Source: UBA6623 sp965238125
GTDB lineage: Bacteria; Acidobacteriota; Terriglobia; Bryobacterales; UBA6623
Direction of reading: 5' to 3'
DNA: 64,000 nucleotides
Assembly: GCA_965238125.1 (NCBI GenBank)
Contig: OZ250179.1
Span: 5,518,001-5,582,000 of the forward strand
Both the position numbers and the translations under genes were made by a program. Positions 45,086 through 54,390 of this stretch are shown piece after piece (the first letter of the stretch is position 1; every line of letters begins with the position of its first letter). The notes below the pieces were generated by a model. That model was given only the letters and a program-made list of their open reading frames with translations. It had not been told where the DNA came from and searched no databases.

Positions 45086-46200
45086 ACTCCGCCTACTTCT
45101 CGGACCTGGTTCGCCGAGCCGTGATGAGCCGCCTCGGCGTGCCCGGCAAAGCCGGGTACGGAACCATCCCTCGGGCCAGGCTCTTTTTCAACCGGGCGAA
45201 CCCAAATCTGATCCGCCTGTTCTTTGCGCAGGGCGATCAGCGTTCCCCGAAAACGAAAGGCTCGCGGGTCTCCGAACGTATTGTCGAGCGCCGATTCGAT
45301 GCGGGTTCCGCGCGTAAGCCCTAGATCGAGCAACCGGCGGCGGGAAAACCCGCGACACAGCGCGTCCAATTCGACAACTTCGGCGGTTTCGCCTTCCGCC
45401 AGCTCCGACAAACGCTTCGAGCCGGCCGGCCGTTCCGGTCCCGCCGGCACCGCCGCGACCTGAATGTTCGCCGCCACCACGGGCGCCAGCCGGTGTTCCT
45501 GTTCGCCGTCGCTGATGACCAGCCGCTCGGGCGTGTTCTCGAGCACACGGATGTTCTTGCCGGGGCGTAGTCCGGCGGCGAGAATCTGCTGGAAAATCAC
45601 GTCCGGCTCGTCCTCGATGTGCATCACGTGGGCCGCCTTCGTCAGCGGCCAATCGGTGAGCGGAACCGCGTTGTCCTTTTCGAGCGAGCCGTCAGCCCGT
45701 GGGATCGGATCGCCGTGCGGGTCACGCTCGGGGTGGCCGAGATGGGCGTCCAGCGCGTCGATCCGCTCGCTGCTGAATTGGTGTTCGGCTTTCTCGGCCG
45801 CCTGATGCAAGCGCGCCATGGGAACGCCCGCGTCATCGGCCAGATAACGCTCCCAAAGCCGGTGCGCCCGCACCACGTGCAGCGCCAGCTGCTGCCCTTC
45901 GGCGGTCAGCCGCAGCCCTCCTCCGGCCGACTGGATCAGATCTTTCTCTTCCATATGGGTGATCAGTTCGAGGGTGCGGCCTTGCGCCATCCCGAGGGCG
46001 CCGGCGAGTGATTCCGGGGTCGCGTCTTGCCCCCGCTGGTCCCAGGCCAGGATGTGCTTCAGCGCGTCCTCAAAACGCTCGCGCCGACGCAACTCCTTCC
46101 ACCGGCGAGTCAATGCCAAGAATCCCACGCGGGGCCGGAATACCCCCAGCGCCGCGATGAGCGCGGCTAAGACGAGCCAAACGGACCAGCTGTTTTCCAT
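45082..46200 (-). CDS. Membrane-anchored DtxR-type/FeoA fusion
   Basis: About 372 residues from ATG 46200 (GGAGAGGG site; the frame opens at 46299). An N-terminal membrane helix (WLVLAALIAALGVF) precedes a DtxR-like winged helix (ESLAGALGMAQGRTLELITH; GGLRLTAEGQQLALHVVRAH), the metal/dimer region with RDPHGDPIPRADG, and two SH3-like FeoA domains (PLTKAAHVMHI...; KRLSELAEGETAEVVELDAL to IALRKEQADQIWV). FeoA docks on FeoB, so this protein may act as a membrane-bound FeoA or iron sensor, not a free repressor. It lies between a soluble DtxR regulator and feoB, with overlaps on both sides or an 11-bp gap. Confidence 0.85.
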   Translation of the reverse strand: MENSWSVWLVLAALIAALGVFRPRVGFLALTRRWKELRRRERFEDALKHILAWDQRGQDATPESLAGALGMAQGRTLELITHMEEKDLIQSAGGGLRLTAEGQQLALHVVRAHRLWERYLADDAGVPMARLHQAAEKAEHQFSSERIDALDAHLGHPERDPHGDPIPRADGSLEKDNAVPLTDWPLTKAAHVMHIEDEPDVIFQQILAAGLRPGKNIRVLENTPERLVISDGEQEHRLAPVVAANIQVAAVPAGPERPAGSKRLSELAEGETAEVVELDALCRGFSRRRLLDLGLTRGTRIESALDNTFGDPRAFRFRGTLIALRKEQADQIWVRPVEKEPGPRDGSVPGFAGHAEAAHHGSANQVREVGGV

Positions 46201-46210
46201 GCCCTCTCCG

Positions 46211-46969
46211 CTACAAGGTCTCCTCGATAACGGCCTCCGCCACCCGTTCTCGCGCAGTCTCCGCCGCGACCGGGTCGGCATGGCCCTCGGCGTCGGCATC
46301 GAGCGCCGAGACGTGAATTTGCCGCGCCACCCGCGTCCCCAGCGCCCGTCCCTCCGGTTGGTCCGCCACCCGGAGAATCAGCGGCCCGTCGAAGGGCCCC
46401 CGCTCGGTCACTTCGATTCGGGCCCCCGGTACGATGCCCAGCCCGAACAGGTACCGCAGAATCTCGGCGTTGTTGTCGGAGACCCGCGAAACTTCCGTCT
46501 CGGTCCCTACGGCCAAGTCGAGTAGCGGGATTTCGTTGCGCTCGGGGATCGTCCCATCCTTGCGCGGAATCGGATGGCCGTGGGGGTCGATTTCCGGGTC
46601 GCCGAGTTTTTGCGCGATGCGGTCTTCGAAGGTTTCCGAGATCGCGTGTTCGAGCTTTTCGGCTTCGGCGTGCACTTCATCCCAGCTATAGCCGAGCGAG
46701 TCGTGGAGGAAGAGCTCGAGCAGGCGGTGATGACGAATCACCTCCAGAGCCCGCAGCCGCCCGCGCTCGGTCAACCGGACGCCGCGGTGCTTTTCGTATT
46801 GCACCAAAGGCGGGTCTTGGTCGGCGAGCTTGCGCAGCATGCCCGTCACCGAAGCCGGAGCAACCGAAAGGCGCTTGGCCAGCACGACGGTACTGGCCCT
46901 CCCCTCGTCACCCGCGATTTCAAAGATCGCCTTAAGGTAATCATCTACCGCTTCGGTAACCGGCTTCAT
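46211..46969 (-). CDS. DtxR/MntR-family metal-dependent regulator
   Basis: A 252-residue regulator: N-terminal winged helix (VVLAKRLSVAPASVTGMLRK), dimer and metal domain (HHRLLELFLHDSLGYSWDEV, EAEKLEHAISE, DPHGHPIPRKDG) and C-terminal FeoA-like SH3 domain (PLLDLAVGTETEVSRVSDNN). These residues match IdeR/DtxR/MntR metal-site segments. It is first in the iron operon. A palindrome resembling DtxR operators lies 13 bp before its ATG (46983-46998), so it probably represses its own operon when metal is abundant. Iron versus manganese specificity is not decided, but feoB points to iron. Confidence 0.92.
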   Translation of the reverse strand: MKPVTEAVDDYLKAIFEIAGDEGRASTVVLAKRLSVAPASVTGMLRKLADQDPPLVQYEKHRGVRLTERGRLRALEVIRHHRLLELFLHDSLGYSWDEVHAEAEKLEHAISETFEDRIAQKLGDPEIDPHGHPIPRKDGTIPERNEIPLLDLAVGTETEVSRVSDNNAEILRYLFGLGIVPGARIEVTERGPFDGPLILRVADQPEGRALGTRVARQIHVSALDADAEGHADPVAAETARERVAEAVIEETL

Positions 46970-46982
46970 CGTGAAACTGAGA

Positions 46983-46998
46983 TTTAGGCAACCCTAAA
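46983..46998. promoter_or_regulatory. DtxR-type operator
   Basis: TTTAGG-caac-CCTAAA: a 16-bp inverted repeat close to DtxR/IdeR boxes (TTAGGTTAGCCTAACCTAA type), directly upstream of the DtxR gene and reading into the fur-like iron operon. Binding here would cover the promoter or start region. Confidence 0.75.
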
Positions 46999-47364
46999 TT
47001 CGTAGTTTACAGCAGGTTTCCAGCCCTGTCAATGGGCTTGGGCGAGGGGTGCCGAGAACGTGGTGAAGTCGGTGAGGGAAACGTTCTGGGCCCGCCGAGT
47101 CGCCCATCGTCGTGCGAAAAAGAGCGGAAGCACGCGCCAGGGTCTTTCCAAGCATGAGCAAACCGAGCTAAGATGACAGAAGAGGGTTCATTCGTCTGGC
47201 TGGCGGAAGCCGTCCACCGCCCGGAAGTCGTTCTCGTTTCGGCACTTTGACCGATTTTTGACCCTTTTTCATCTCAACCCGCCAAAGCTTGCTCGCTTCG
47301 GGACGAATTGCGCCCGGAGTTGGAAGACGCTTTGATCTAAATGGGAACAGGAGGAGGAAAGCTG
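46999..47364. other. Divergent intergenic region
   Basis: About 365 bp between the iron operon (minus) and korAB (plus). Apart from the DtxR box at the left edge and the korA ribosome-binding site at the right edge I see no gene or repeat. Confidence 0.4.
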
Positions 47365-49233
47365 ATGGAAGCGCCCCAGGTCGTTGAGGCCGAGGCTGTT
47401 GGAACCGAGCGCAAAGAGGCCGTCGTGATCCGTTTCGCCGGAGACTCCGGCGACGGCATGCAGTTGACAGGGAACCAGTTCACGACGACTTCGGCGCTGC
47501 TCGGCAACGACATCGCGACGCTGCCGGATTTCCCGGCGGAAATTCGCGCGCCCGCCGGGACCGTACCCGGCGTGAGCGGTTTTCAAGTCCAGTTTTCATC
47601 CCAGGAAATCTTCACGCCCGGCGACGAACCGGACGTGCTGGTGGCAATGAACGCGGCGGCGCTGAAAGTCAACCTGCCGACGCTGCGCAAGGGTCGCACG
47701 GTGATCGTCAACACGGACGGTTTCGACGCCGGGAATCTCTCCAAGGCCGGGTACGAGAACAATCCGCTCGAGGACGGCACGCTCGACGGTTATCAATCGA
47801 TTTCGGTCGCGCTGACGACGAACACCCTCAAGGTCCTCACGGAGTCGCCGCTACCCAACCGCGGCAAGCGGCGCTGCAAGAATTTCTACGCGTTGGGCAT
47901 CATGTATTGGCTCTACTCGCGTCCGCTTGAAGTTACCGAGCAGTGGATCGAGCGCCAATTCAAGAAGAACCTCGACATCGTCGACGCCAACCTGACGGCG
48001 CTGCGGGCCGGCTACGCCTATGCGCAGGCCAGCGAACTGTTTCAGGTCCAGTATGAAGTTCCGGCGGCGCCGCGGGAAAGCGGAGTCTATCGCAACATTA
48101 CGGGCAACAAGGCGTTGGCGCTGGGTCTTTACGCGGCGTCGGTGAAGAGCGGCGTACCTTTGTTCGTTGCTTCGTATCCGATTACGCCGGCCTCGGACAT
48201 TCTCGCGGAGCTGGCGCAAATGAAGCCGCAAGGCGTCGTGACCATGCAGGCCGAGGACGAGATGGCGGCGGTTTGCGCGGCGATTGGAAGCTCCTTCGGG
48301 GGCAGCCTGGGCATCACGATGACGAGCGGCCCGGGCCTGGCCCTGAAAGCCGAGGCGATCGGGCTGGCGGTAACGACGGAATTGCCGCTGGTGGTTGTAA
48401 ACGTCCAGCGCGGCGGGCCGAGTACGGGGTTGCCCACCAAGACCGAGCAGGCGGACTTGTTACAAGCGCTTTTCGGCCGCAATGGGGAGTCACCGATCGC
48501 CGTGGTGGCGGCCTACAGCGCGGGCGACTGCTTTGCCGCGGCCTTTGAAGCCGCCCGCATCGCGGTCCAGCACATGACGCCGGTCGTTTTGCTTTCCGAC
48601 GGCTATCTGGCCAACGGCGCGGAGCCCTGGAAGGTACCGAGCGTCGATTCGATTCCGGATCTTCCGGTGAAGTTTCGCACCGACCCGGAGGGCTTTCAGC
48701 CCTTCCAGAGGGACGAGGAAACCCTGGCTCGTCCGTGGGTCAAACCCGGCACCCCGGGCCTGGAACATCGGATCGGCGGCCTCGAACACACCGACGGCGC
48801 CGGCAATGTTTCCTACGACCCGGAAAACCACCAGGAGATGACCTATCGCCGGGCGGAGAAGATTGCGCGCATCGCCAAGTCCATCCCCCTGGCGGATCCC
48901 TTCGGTGACGACTCGGGGGATTTGCTCGTGGTCGGATGGGGCGGCACCTACGGGTCGCTGCATGCCGCGGTCGCTCGGGCGCGCGAAAACGGCCTGAAGG
49001 TGTCGCATGTGCACCTGCGCCACATCAACCCCTTCCCGACTAATCTTGGAGAGTTGTTGAGGCGGTTCAAGAACGTTCTGGTCGCGGAGTTGAACATGGG
49101 CCAGCTGGACATGCTGTTGCGGGCCCGCTTTCTCGTCGACACGATCAAGCTGAACAAAATTCAAGGGCAGCCTTTCGGCGTGAGCGAAGTGCTCGCGGCG
49201 ATCGAGAACGCTGTTGAGGGAAGTGAGCAATGA
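47365..49233 (+). CDS. korA: 2-oxoacid:ferredoxin oxidoreductase, fused gamma-alpha subunit
   Basis: About 622 residues from ATG 47365, which has a GGAGGAGG site (an in-frame ATG at 47341 is less likely). The N-terminal gamma domain begins VVIRFAGDSGDGMQLTGNQF. The alpha/pyrimidine domain follows (VPLFVASYPITPASDILAEL, MQAEDEMAAVCAAIGSSFGG, TMTSGPGLALKAEAIGLAV), then the C-terminal domain with VVGWGGTYGSLHAAVARARE. With KorB it oxidatively decarboxylates 2-oxoglutarate (or a related 2-oxoacid) to acyl-CoA and reduces ferredoxin. It overlaps korB by four bases. Confidence 0.93.
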   Translation: MEAPQVVEAEAVGTERKEAVVIRFAGDSGDGMQLTGNQFTTTSALLGNDIATLPDFPAEIRAPAGTVPGVSGFQVQFSSQEIFTPGDEPDVLVAMNAAALKVNLPTLRKGRTVIVNTDGFDAGNLSKAGYENNPLEDGTLDGYQSISVALTTNTLKVLTESPLPNRGKRRCKNFYALGIMYWLYSRPLEVTEQWIERQFKKNLDIVDANLTALRAGYAYAQASELFQVQYEVPAAPRESGVYRNITGNKALALGLYAASVKSGVPLFVASYPITPASDILAELAQMKPQGVVTMQAEDEMAAVCAAIGSSFGGSLGITMTSGPGLALKAEAIGLAVTTELPLVVVNVQRGGPSTGLPTKTEQADLLQALFGRNGESPIAVVAAYSAGDCFAAAFEAARIAVQHMTPVVLLSDGYLANGAEPWKVPSVDSIPDLPVKFRTDPEGFQPFQRDEETLARPWVKPGTPGLEHRIGGLEHTDGAGNVSYDPENHQEMTYRRAEKIARIAKSIPLADPFGDDSGDLLVVGWGGTYGSLHAAVARARENGLKVSHVHLRHINPFPTNLGELLRRFKNVLVAELNMGQLDMLLRARFLVDTIKLNKIQGQPFGVSEVLAAIENAVEGSEQ

Positions 49234-50282
49234 GCCTGGGTTCAAACGGCAACCTCCCCGCCGGCGGCGAAGCGCCGAGTTATACAAAGAAAGACTTCGT
49301 CTCGAACCAGACGGTTCGCTGGTGTCCCGGCTGCGGCGACTACGCCATTCTTGACGCCGTGCAGAAGTCTTTCGCGACCATGGGGATTCCGCGCGAAAAG
49401 TTCGTGATCGTTTCTGGAATAGGTTGCTCCAGCCGGTTCCCCTACTACATGAACACGTACGGCTTCCATACGATTCACGGGCGCGCGCCGGCGTTCGCCA
49501 CCGGGTTGAAAACAGCCCGGCCCGATCTTTCAATTTGGGTCATTACCGGCGACGGCGACGGGCTTTCGATCGGCGGCAACCATTTGTTGCACGCCATGCG
49601 CCGCAATGTCGACATCAAGGTCTTGCTGTTCAACAATCGCATCTACGGGCTGACGAAGGGGCAGTATTCTCCGACTTCCGAACTCGGGAAAAAGACGAAG
49701 ACTTCGCCTTACGGTTCGGTCGATCGACCGCTGCAGCCGATTTCCATCGCGCTCGCCGCGGAAGCGACCTTTGTCGCGCGTAGCGTCGACGTGCACGGCG
49801 CACACCTGAGAAACGTGATTCAGCGCGCGGCGGACCATCGCGGTTCGGTGTTCGTTGAAATCCTGCAAAACTGCAATATCTTCAACGACGGCGCTTGGGC
49901 GGAACTAACCGATCGCAAGAGCCGAGACGACCAGATGATCCATCTGGAGCACGACAAGCCGATCATCTTCGGCGCCGATCGGGATAAAGGGATCCGATTA
50001 GGAGAAGGGCTCCGCCCGGAGATCGTAAAGCTTGCCGACAAGGGCGTTTCCGAAGACGACTTGTTGCGCCACGACGAAAACACGGCCAACCCTTCTTTGG
50101 CCTACTTGCTGAGTCGGTTGGGGCCGCCGGAATTCCCCACGCCGTTGGGGGTCTTCCGGGCGGTCGAGGAAGAAACCTACGAGGGGACTGTGCACCGCCA
50201 AATCCAAGAAGCGCGCGAAAATTCGCGTGGCGCGGATTTGGAAACCATGCTGCGGTCGGGAGACGTCTGGGAAGTCCCCTGA
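49230..50282 (+). CDS. korB: 2-oxoacid:ferredoxin oxidoreductase, beta subunit
   Basis: A 350-residue thiamine-diphosphate and 4Fe-4S subunit. Cluster Cys: RWCPGCGDYAIL (two), SGIGCSSRFPYY and ILQNCNIFND. The TPP motif is ITGDGDGLSIGGNHLLHAMR ending with FNNRIYGLTKGQYSPTS. This arrangement, with no separate delta ferredoxin, is the KorAB two-subunit form. Translation is coupled to korA. Confidence 0.94.
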   Translation: MSLGSNGNLPAGGEAPSYTKKDFVSNQTVRWCPGCGDYAILDAVQKSFATMGIPREKFVIVSGIGCSSRFPYYMNTYGFHTIHGRAPAFATGLKTARPDLSIWVITGDGDGLSIGGNHLLHAMRRNVDIKVLLFNNRIYGLTKGQYSPTSELGKKTKTSPYGSVDRPLQPISIALAAEATFVARSVDVHGAHLRNVIQRAADHRGSVFVEILQNCNIFNDGAWAELTDRKSRDDQMIHLEHDKPIIFGADRDKGIRLGEGLRPEIVKLADKGVSEDDLLRHDENTANPSLAYLLSRLGPPEFPTPLGVFRAVEEETYEGTVHRQIQEARENSRGADLETMLRSGDVWEVP

Positions 50283-50462
50283 TCGTCGCGCGAATCGCAC
50301 CTCGGCCCGCTCAGGCCGGGTGCCGACTACGCCTTGTCGGGGCGTATCGATGGGAGCGGAAACCGTCCCGACAAGGGCGGCCGCCGGCTCTTACAGCACC
50401 CGGGCGGCCGCGATACGGTAAGATATCCGGCGTGACGCGGACCGTGACCGCGGGAGGTCATT

Positions 50463-50999
50463 ATGAGCACCGGCTACGAAGAAGATCTCGCGATGTACGA
50501 GGAGGCCCAGGGGCCCAAACGAAAGCAGCTTGACAATCGCGCGTTGTTGCGCCCGATCAGCGACACCCGTTACCCGCGACAGCCCGTCAGCTTCGGCCCG
50601 GAAGCGCCGCTGGGGGATGTGCTCGACGCGATGGCGAAAAAGCGCATCGGCGCCGTGCTGATCGTCGAAGGCGGCAAGATTAGCGGCATTTTCGCCGAGA
50701 GGGATACCCTCATCAAACACATCTATCGCTGCAACGACATCAGTCGGCCGGTCCGGGAATTCATGACGCCCGATCCCGATTGCCTCGCGCCCCACGATTC
50801 GATTGCCTTCGCGCTCAACCGCATGATTCAGGGCGGCTACCGCCATATTCCGTTGATGGATTCCGACGGCGCCCCGGTGGGGCTGTTGTCGATGCGGGAC
50901 GTTGTCGGCTACATCGTTTCGTATTTCCCCTCGGAAGTTCTCAACTTGCCGCCGCACAGCGAACACAACCCCCCTGACCGCAGCGCCGTGGGCGGATAG
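50463..50999 (+). CDS. Tandem CBS-domain protein
   Basis: A 178-residue protein with two CBS domains (FGPEAPLGDVLDAMAKKRIG through GIFAERDTLIKHIYR; then DCLAPHDSIAFALNRMIQGG through VGLLSMRDVVGYIVSYFP). Such pairs bind adenine nucleotides and regulate partners. The acidic N-terminus (GYEEDLAMYEEAQ) is unstructured. It lies 25 bp before the DUF1015 gene, so the two may be co-expressed. Confidence 0.88.
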   Translation: MSTGYEEDLAMYEEAQGPKRKQLDNRALLRPISDTRYPRQPVSFGPEAPLGDVLDAMAKKRIGAVLIVEGGKISGIFAERDTLIKHIYRCNDISRPVREFMTPDPDCLAPHDSIAFALNRMIQGGYRHIPLMDSDGAPVGLLSMRDVVGYIVSYFPSEVLNLPPHSEHNPPDRSAVGG

Positions 51000-51023
51000 C
51001 CGGCTGCCGCCGAGCAACGTTCC

Positions 51024-52277
51024 ATGACCAGGGTCTTTCCCTTTCGCGCCTGGCGCTATTCCGCAAAAGCCGGGCTGCCGGCCGACCTCGTCACCCAGCC
51101 CTACGACAAGATCCTTCCCGAGCTGCGGGACAGCTATTACAGCGCCAGTCCGTACAACGTCGTTCGTCTCGTTAAGAGGAAGGACGAGGCCGACGTCTAC
51201 GAGGGCGCGGCCCGGACGCTAAAGGATTGGACCGCCCAGGGTATTCTCGAACAGGACGCCGAGCCCGGTTTCTACGCCTATTTCCAGGAGTTTCGCCATC
51301 CCGACAGCGACCGGGTCTTCACGCGCAAGGGCTTTATCGGTTTACTCGAGGTCGAGGACTACAGCGCGGGCGTTGTCCATCGCCATGAGCTGACGCATTC
51401 GGGCCCCAAGCTCGATCGGTTGGAGCTGACGCGCCACACGAAAGCGCACTTCGGACAGCTGTTCATGCTCTATGACGACCCGGAAGCGACCGTGGACAGT
51501 TTGCTCGACGAAGCGGCGCTCGATGCGCCGCTGATCACCGTTGACGACGCGTACGGGGTGAAGCACCGAGTCTGGCACATCGCCGACGCGGAGGTTGTGG
51601 CTCAAATCCAAGCTTCCATGGGCTCGCGGAAGTTGCTGGTCGCCGACGGGCATCACCGCTATGAAACCGCGCTGGCCTACGCTCGCGAGAATCCGGACCT
51701 TCCCGGCGCCGATCGGGTCATGATGACTTTCGTCAACATGCGCGCCCCCGGCTTGGTCGTGTTGGCAACGCATCGGGTCTTCGACGAACTGCCGTCTTTC
51801 GACCGAACCGATTTCCTTGGGCGAGTGGGTGAGCAATTCGAAGTCCAAGACTTCGAGGATGCGGAAACGCTGCAACGCGCCATGGAGGAAGCACCCGCGG
51901 ACAATACTGCTATCGGGGCGGTATTCGCCGGCGACCCGCGGCATTATCTTTTCACTGAAAAGGCGGCCGCAACGGCGTCAGGCGGGGAGCAGACGCCCCA
52001 GCTCGACGTCGTCGTCCTGCACAGCGTCGTGATGGAACGCTTGCTGGGCATTTCCGAGCAGAACGTCAGGGAGTTGAAGCACATCCGCTACGTTCGCGGC
52101 CTGCAAGCGGCCGTGGAGGAAGTCCGTTCCGAACGGGCCCGGGTCGCCTTCTTGTTACGCCCGGTGACGGTCGAGCAGGTGGCGAAAGTTTCTTTCGCGG
52201 GGGGTGTGATGCCGCAGAAATCGACTGATTTCTACCCCAAACTTCTGGCCGGGTTGACTATCTACCGATTTGGATGA
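51024..52277 (+). CDS. DUF1015 family protein
   Basis: A 417-residue conserved protein of uncharacterised biochemical function. VFPFRAWRYS then AGLPADLVTQPYDKI is the diagnostic opening, and VADGHHRYETALAYARENP and FVNMRAPGLVVLATHRVF are its best-known internal motifs. AFLLRPVTVEQVAKVSFAGG and MPQKSTDFYPKLLAGL close the protein. The family length is normal. Its 3' end overlaps the convergent gene at 52258 by 20 bases. Confidence 0.88.
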   Translation: MTRVFPFRAWRYSAKAGLPADLVTQPYDKILPELRDSYYSASPYNVVRLVKRKDEADVYEGAARTLKDWTAQGILEQDAEPGFYAYFQEFRHPDSDRVFTRKGFIGLLEVEDYSAGVVHRHELTHSGPKLDRLELTRHTKAHFGQLFMLYDDPEATVDSLLDEAALDAPLITVDDAYGVKHRVWHIADAEVVAQIQASMGSRKLLVADGHHRYETALAYARENPDLPGADRVMMTFVNMRAPGLVVLATHRVFDELPSFDRTDFLGRVGEQFEVQDFEDAETLQRAMEEAPADNTAIGAVFAGDPRHYLFTEKAAATASGGEQTPQLDVVVLHSVVMERLLGISEQNVRELKHIRYVRGLQAAVEEVRSERARVAFLLRPVTVEQVAKVSFAGGVMPQKSTDFYPKLLAGLTIYRFG

Positions 52278-52632
52278 GGAGGGCCCAAATGGTCCACAGG
52301 GCGGCGATCGAGGCGAAGATCACCATCAGCACGCGCCTGGCGTCCCCGGGCAACCGCCGGTCCCGGGTGCTGAGGGCTTCGGCGCGTGCGACTGCGGCGA
52401 GCGGCGACGCCTCGGGGCCGTGTTCCCCTTCGAAATTCGAGGTTTCGTCCTCGGTCAGGATTTGATCGTAGACCTTCTGATTGGCGATCAGAATGGTGCG
52501 GACATTAGGACCTTCGATCGCCTTGCGAATGCGGTCGCGTAACTCGGCGGGCGCGTCCTGAATCGAGCGGTAGACGCGGTCATCGTCGGAGGTGCCGACG
52601 CGGATCGAAGAAGTTTTCAGCACCCATTTCAT
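52258..52632 (-). CDS. Tail-anchored hypothetical protein
   Basis: A 124-residue protein with a soluble N-terminal region (DAPAELRDRIRKAIEGPNVR) and one C-terminal membrane helix (VLMVIFASIAALWTIWALLI), so a tail-anchored inner-membrane protein. The ATG overlaps the LysR stop by four bases, which supports translation in the same operon. Function is not recognised. Confidence 0.7.
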   Translation of the reverse strand: MKWVLKTSSIRVGTSDDDRVYRSIQDAPAELRDRIRKAIEGPNVRTILIANQKVYDQILTEDETSNFEGEHGPEASPLAAVARAEALSTRDRRLPGDARRVLMVIFASIAALWTIWALLIQIGR

Positions 52633-53567
52633 GAGGCCTTGGAAGTTTTGCCGAGCCCTTCCGGGCCGCTCTGTTTCGATTGCGCCTCGCGAGCGAAGTC
52701 GGCGACCACCTCGATCAGCCCCAGTCCGGCCTTGGAAAGCGCCTTGTCTTTGCGATAGATCAAGCCGATCGTTCGCATCATGGGAAGCGGTGCCAGCCGG
52801 ATCGCCCGCAACGCCCCCTTACGAATCTCATTACGGACGTTGCTTGCCGCCATAAACCCAATCCCCAGCCCCGCCATGATGAAATGTTTCGTCATCTCGG
52901 AGGATTCCAGTTCCATCGCGATCTTCAGATCGTCTTCGACTAAGTCGAGGTATTCGTTGATGCGGCTTCGGGTTCGGCCGCTCTTGGGCAGCAGCAAACG
53001 ATACTCGACGATTTGCTCGGCGGTCACCGAGGTGGCTCGGGCGAAGGCGTGGTCCGGGGGGACCAGCAGCCGAATCTCGTCGGAATGAATCTGGACCACC
53101 TCGATGCGCTTTTCTCGCACCGGAAGTTGCGTAATGCCAAAGTCGACCGAGTTATCCATCACGGCCTGAATGGTCTTGGAGCTATAGGATCGAATGACCT
53201 GCACTTGGACTTCGGAAAAACGCTCGCGAAAGGTGGCGAACACCTGCGGCAGAACATTGACGCAGGTCGCTTCGTTGGCGGCGATCGAGAGTTCGCCTTT
53301 AGGGATACGGTCGAGCTCGCGAACGGCGTCGAACCCTTGCCGCTTCAGGTCGAGAAGTTGCCGCGCGTAGTCCGCGAAAGTCTTACCGGCGGTGGTAAGA
53401 GAGATGCGACTGCCGAAGCGCTCGAACAGCTGCGTGCCCAACTCCTGCTCCATCTGGCGAATTTGGGCGCTGATGGCGGGTTGGGTTCGGAAACACGTCT
53501 GCGCGGCTTTGGAAAAACTCTTCAGCCGAACGATTTCCAAAAACGTGTGGAGCTGGTCGAAATCCAC
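52629..53567 (-). CDS. LysR-family transcriptional regulator
   Basis: 312 residues from GTG 53567 (the frame extends to 53834, but only DFDQLHTFLEIVRLKSFSKA onward is family-like). N-terminal winged helix (TCFRTQPAISAQIRQMEQEL) and LysR substrate domain (GELSIAANEATCVNVLPQVF; VDFGITQLPV; IRLLVPPDHAFAR). It is followed, with a 4-bp overlap, by the tail-anchored protein. The co-inducer and target genes are unknown. A CACCCCGGGGTG palindrome at 53639-53650 lies upstream. Confidence 0.9.
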   Translation of the reverse strand: MDFDQLHTFLEIVRLKSFSKAAQTCFRTQPAISAQIRQMEQELGTQLFERFGSRISLTTAGKTFADYARQLLDLKRQGFDAVRELDRIPKGELSIAANEATCVNVLPQVFATFRERFSEVQVQVIRSYSSKTIQAVMDNSVDFGITQLPVREKRIEVVQIHSDEIRLLVPPDHAFARATSVTAEQIVEYRLLLPKSGRTRSRINEYLDLVEDDLKIAMELESSEMTKHFIMAGLGIGFMAASNVRNEIRKGALRAIRLAPLPMMRTIGLIYRKDKALSKAGLGLIEVVADFAREAQSKQSGPEGLGKTSKAS

Positions 53568-53899
53568 AACAACACGCGAGGCCGCCAGGTCGCGACACGC
53601 CTTCGCCCCCCCAATGTCTAATGTCTTGCCGGCTGCGACACCCCGGGGTGAAAAATGCGGCGTTGAGAGGCCGCCCGACGGGGTCGTCACTACGGTGACT
53701 ACTATAGCACCCGGCGTTTCCGAGCGTGGCATCGCGACCGCCGGCGCGGCAGGTTTTTGATCAAAACGGGCCGCTTCCACTGCTGTGCTATACTGAGGTT
53801 GTTCCGATGACTGACCCTCCCGGCCGACGTGCATCTACCCCGCGCGTCCTTTAGGAAACAGCACAGCGGAAGAAAATTTCAGAGAAAGAGTGTGTTGGT
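53568..53899. other. Divergent promoter region with palindrome
   Basis: About 330 bp between lysR (minus) and the RRM gene (plus). It holds the 12-bp perfect palindrome CACCCCGGGGTG (53639-53650), too symmetric to be a typical LysR box but a possible operator. No gene is supported. Confidence 0.4.
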
Positions 53900-54298
53900 A
53901 TGTCGAATAGCGTCTATCTAGGAAATCTGCCGACGTGGGTGACGGCCGACGATATCCGATCTTGGTTTGACAGTAATGATCTTGTCTGTGATGCCGTTCG
54001 CGTGATCCGGGACTTCGAGACGCAAGAGTCCAAGGGATACGCTTTTGTCGAGGCTCCGAATCAGGAAGACATGGAGTCCATTATCCAGCGCTTTCACCGC
54101 GCGCCGATTGACGGGCGGCTGTTGCAGGCCAAGGAAGCGCGTCCGCGCGGAGAGCGGCCGACGGCCAAGAAGTCCGCGCCGCGCCGCCGTAAGCGCCCGA
54201 CCGCCGACGCCGCCGACTCCACTGGGGCCGCCGTTGCCGGTCCCGCCGCCGAGGCCCCGATGGGTAATCTCGGTGAAGTGTTGCAGAAAGCCCTGTAG
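53900..54298 (+). CDS. Bacterial RRM RNA-binding protein
   Basis: A 132-residue protein with one RRM: RNP2 SVYLGNLP and RNP1 KGYAFVEA in the order expected. A basic low-complexity region follows (AKKSAPRRRKRPTADAADST) and a short C-terminal helix. Such proteins bind RNA, sometimes in cold response. ATG 53900 is the natural start. The next gene, a Wzt-like ATPase relative, starts 92 bp away on the same strand. Confidence 0.9.
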   Translation: MSNSVYLGNLPTWVTADDIRSWFDSNDLVCDAVRVIRDFETQESKGYAFVEAPNQEDMESIIQRFHRAPIDGRLLQAKEARPRGERPTAKKSAPRRRKRPTADAADSTGAAVAGPAAEAPMGNLGEVLQKAL

Positions 54299-54390
54299 CC
54301 CGCTTCGGCCGCGGCCGGAGAGGAAGCGACTTTCGAAGCCCCATTTCAGTTCGCACCCCGCCCGGGACCGCGGCTGAGATTTCGAGGCGA

